Source of the DNA: a bacterium | Lineage (GTDB): Bacteria > Patescibacteriota > Minisyncoccia > Phycocordibacterales > JAUSIJ01 | Length of the DNA stretch: 5,270 nt | NCBI GenBank assembly: GCA_030647855.1 | Contig: JAUSIJ010000046.1 | Location: forward strand, 1 to 5,270 | Direction: 5' to 3' | Shown here: positions 4,898 through 5,270 of the stretch, in pieces | Numbering within the stretch: the stretch's first letter is position 1 | Layout of the letters: the number at the start of each line of letters is the position of its first letter | Translations under genes and position numbers: made by a program | The notes under the pieces: generated by a model | The model's database searches: none | Told to the model about the DNA's origin: nothing | What the model saw: the letters and a program-made list of their open reading frames with translations, nothing else

Positions 4898-5055
4898 GCT
4901 TGCAGAGGCCTTTTTGTGAGTCGACTTGCAAGAAGGAATCATCTGGCAAGTCGGCGAGTCCCGAACCAGATAAGGGATTCGCACAGGCATCGTAGTCGGT
5001 GCCGAGAGGCCCAACTACGGTCGGCGCTCGATTCTGGAGATCGAGCGCTTTTTTT
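4898..5055 (+). ncRNA. Putative structured ncRNA C (about 158 nt)
   Basis: Promoter and terminator define a short unit with no credible ORF. Three strong stems stand in a row: CGACTTGC/GCAAGTCG (4922-4929/4946-4953, 8 bp, 16-nt loop AAGAAGGAATCATCTG); CGAGTCCC/GGGATTCG (4955-4962/4974-4981, 8 bp with one G-T, 11-nt loop); and GGCATCG-TAGT-CGGTGCC (4986-5003, 7 bp with one G-T). Two alternative pairings exist: CGTAGT (4991-4996) with ACTACG (5014-5019), and GCCGA (5001-5005) with TCGGC (5021-5025). These interleave as an H-type pseudoknot and compete with the third hairpin. The size recalls 6S RNA, but no long closing stem between the ends is evident, and no SRP loop is present. Family unknown. 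Confidence 0.65.
5024..5055 (+). terminator. Intrinsic terminator of ncRNA C
   Basis: GCGCTCGAT (5024-5032) and ATCGAGCGC (5040-5048) form a perfect 9-bp stem with loop TCTGGAG, followed by seven T (5049-5055). This is the cleanest terminator in the window. Confidence 0.92.
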
Positions 5056-5056
5056 A

Positions 5057-5085
5057 TTGACAAATATATTAGCATGTGGTAAATT
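5057..5085 (+). promoter_or_regulatory. Promoter of the 3'-terminal membrane protein gene
   Basis: TTGACA (5057-5062), a 17-bp spacer ending in TGG (5077-5079), and TAAATT (5080-5085) form an extended -10 promoter. The -35 begins one base after the T run of the preceding terminator. A start near 5092 gives a leader of about 25 nt. Confidence 0.65.
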
Positions 5086-5116
5086 ATTTCTAGTGGTTCC
5101 TTTACAGGAGACAACG

Positions 5117-5270
5117 ATGACCCCTCTCTCGCACGCCCTCACCGGCTCCGCGCTAGGCTTCATTACGGGCTGCTCTCTTCCCTTTCGTTATCGCTTACTT
5201 CTGGCTTTCGTTGGAGTAGCAAGCGGCATGGCGGCTGACATACCCACCGCATTGCATGTTCTAGCCGACG
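5117..5270 (+). CDS. Membrane protein, possibly YdjM/DUF457-like, N-terminal 51 codons only
   Basis: GGAG (5107-5110) lies six bases before the ATG, the same spacing as in the other small gene here, and a promoter lies upstream. The visible part is MTPLSHALTGSALGF, then a hydrophobic stretch (LLLAFVGVASGMAA, residues 27-40), then DIPTALHVLAD. An early His (H6) followed by a hydrophobic helix and an Asp-containing turn (D41) recalls the start of DUF457/YdjM-type membrane-bound, putatively metal-dependent hydrolases, which begin with a TH motif and carry an LPDxD segment. The second motif is not a clean match (AADIPT). The reading frame is open to the window end, so length and later motifs are unknown. 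The gene call is firm; the family is tentative. Confidence 0.7.
   Translation, partial: MTPLSHALTGSALGFITGCSLPFRYRLLLAFVGVASGMAADIPTALHVLAD

Noticed and set aside
4812..5163. Minus-strand ORFs of 100 and 74 codons across ncRNA C and the last promoter
   Set aside because: They cover the ncRNA C terminator, two plus-strand promoters and a plus-strand gene start, with no promoter or family resemblance of their own.

Overview
The window looks like a piece of a small bacterial genome of Candidate Phyla Radiation (Patescibacteria, probably Parcubacteria) type. This is an inference from protein style: a CysRS with a GGIDHIPTHHNNEIAQ signature and KISKS loop, and a RecR ending in RGLSTGTEIEY rather than the usual RGIPVGG-like motif. 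Single genes with long structured spacers, a probably leaderless dnaB and repeated TTGACA/extended -10 promoters add to the picture. No marker gene is present to prove the taxonomy.

Layout. Positions 1-1229 (+) hold the last 408 codons of cysS (cysteinyl-tRNA synthetase). A bidirectional terminator (1249-1278) separates it from a convergent gene (1290-1628, -) for a 112-residue two-helix membrane protein of unknown function, which has its own promoter and GGAG ribosome binding site. Positions 1773-2059 (+) hold a promoter, about 250 nt of hairpin-rich non-coding sequence and an intrinsic terminator: putative ncRNA A. dnaB (replicative helicase) follows at 2147-3538 (+), driven by an extended -10 promoter so close that the mRNA is probably leaderless. 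A 119-bp segment with 14-bp perfect terminal inverted repeats (3551-3669) bridges to recR (3668-4294, +) and contains the first two bases of its start codon.

Downstream of recR lies a 92-nt multi-stem inverted repeat (4305-4396). Two more promoter-hairpins-terminator units follow: ncRNA B (about 4504-4838) and ncRNA C (about 4898-5055). Both are preceded by the same 11-mer, GTATCAGTGAT, just upstream of the -35. The window ends in the first 51 codons of a membrane protein resembling the YdjM/DUF457 family (5117-5270, +), with its own promoter and ribosome binding site.

How it works together. The protein genes are housekeeping (Cys-tRNA charging, replication fork helicase, recombinational repair) and each appears to be its own transcription unit. 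The unusual content is RNA: three unrelated-looking structured units occupy roughly 14% of the window. None shows the conserved cores of tmRNA, RNase P RNA or SRP RNA, nor an obvious 6S-type long closing stem. No tRNA, rRNA, CRISPR array or transposase gene was seen.
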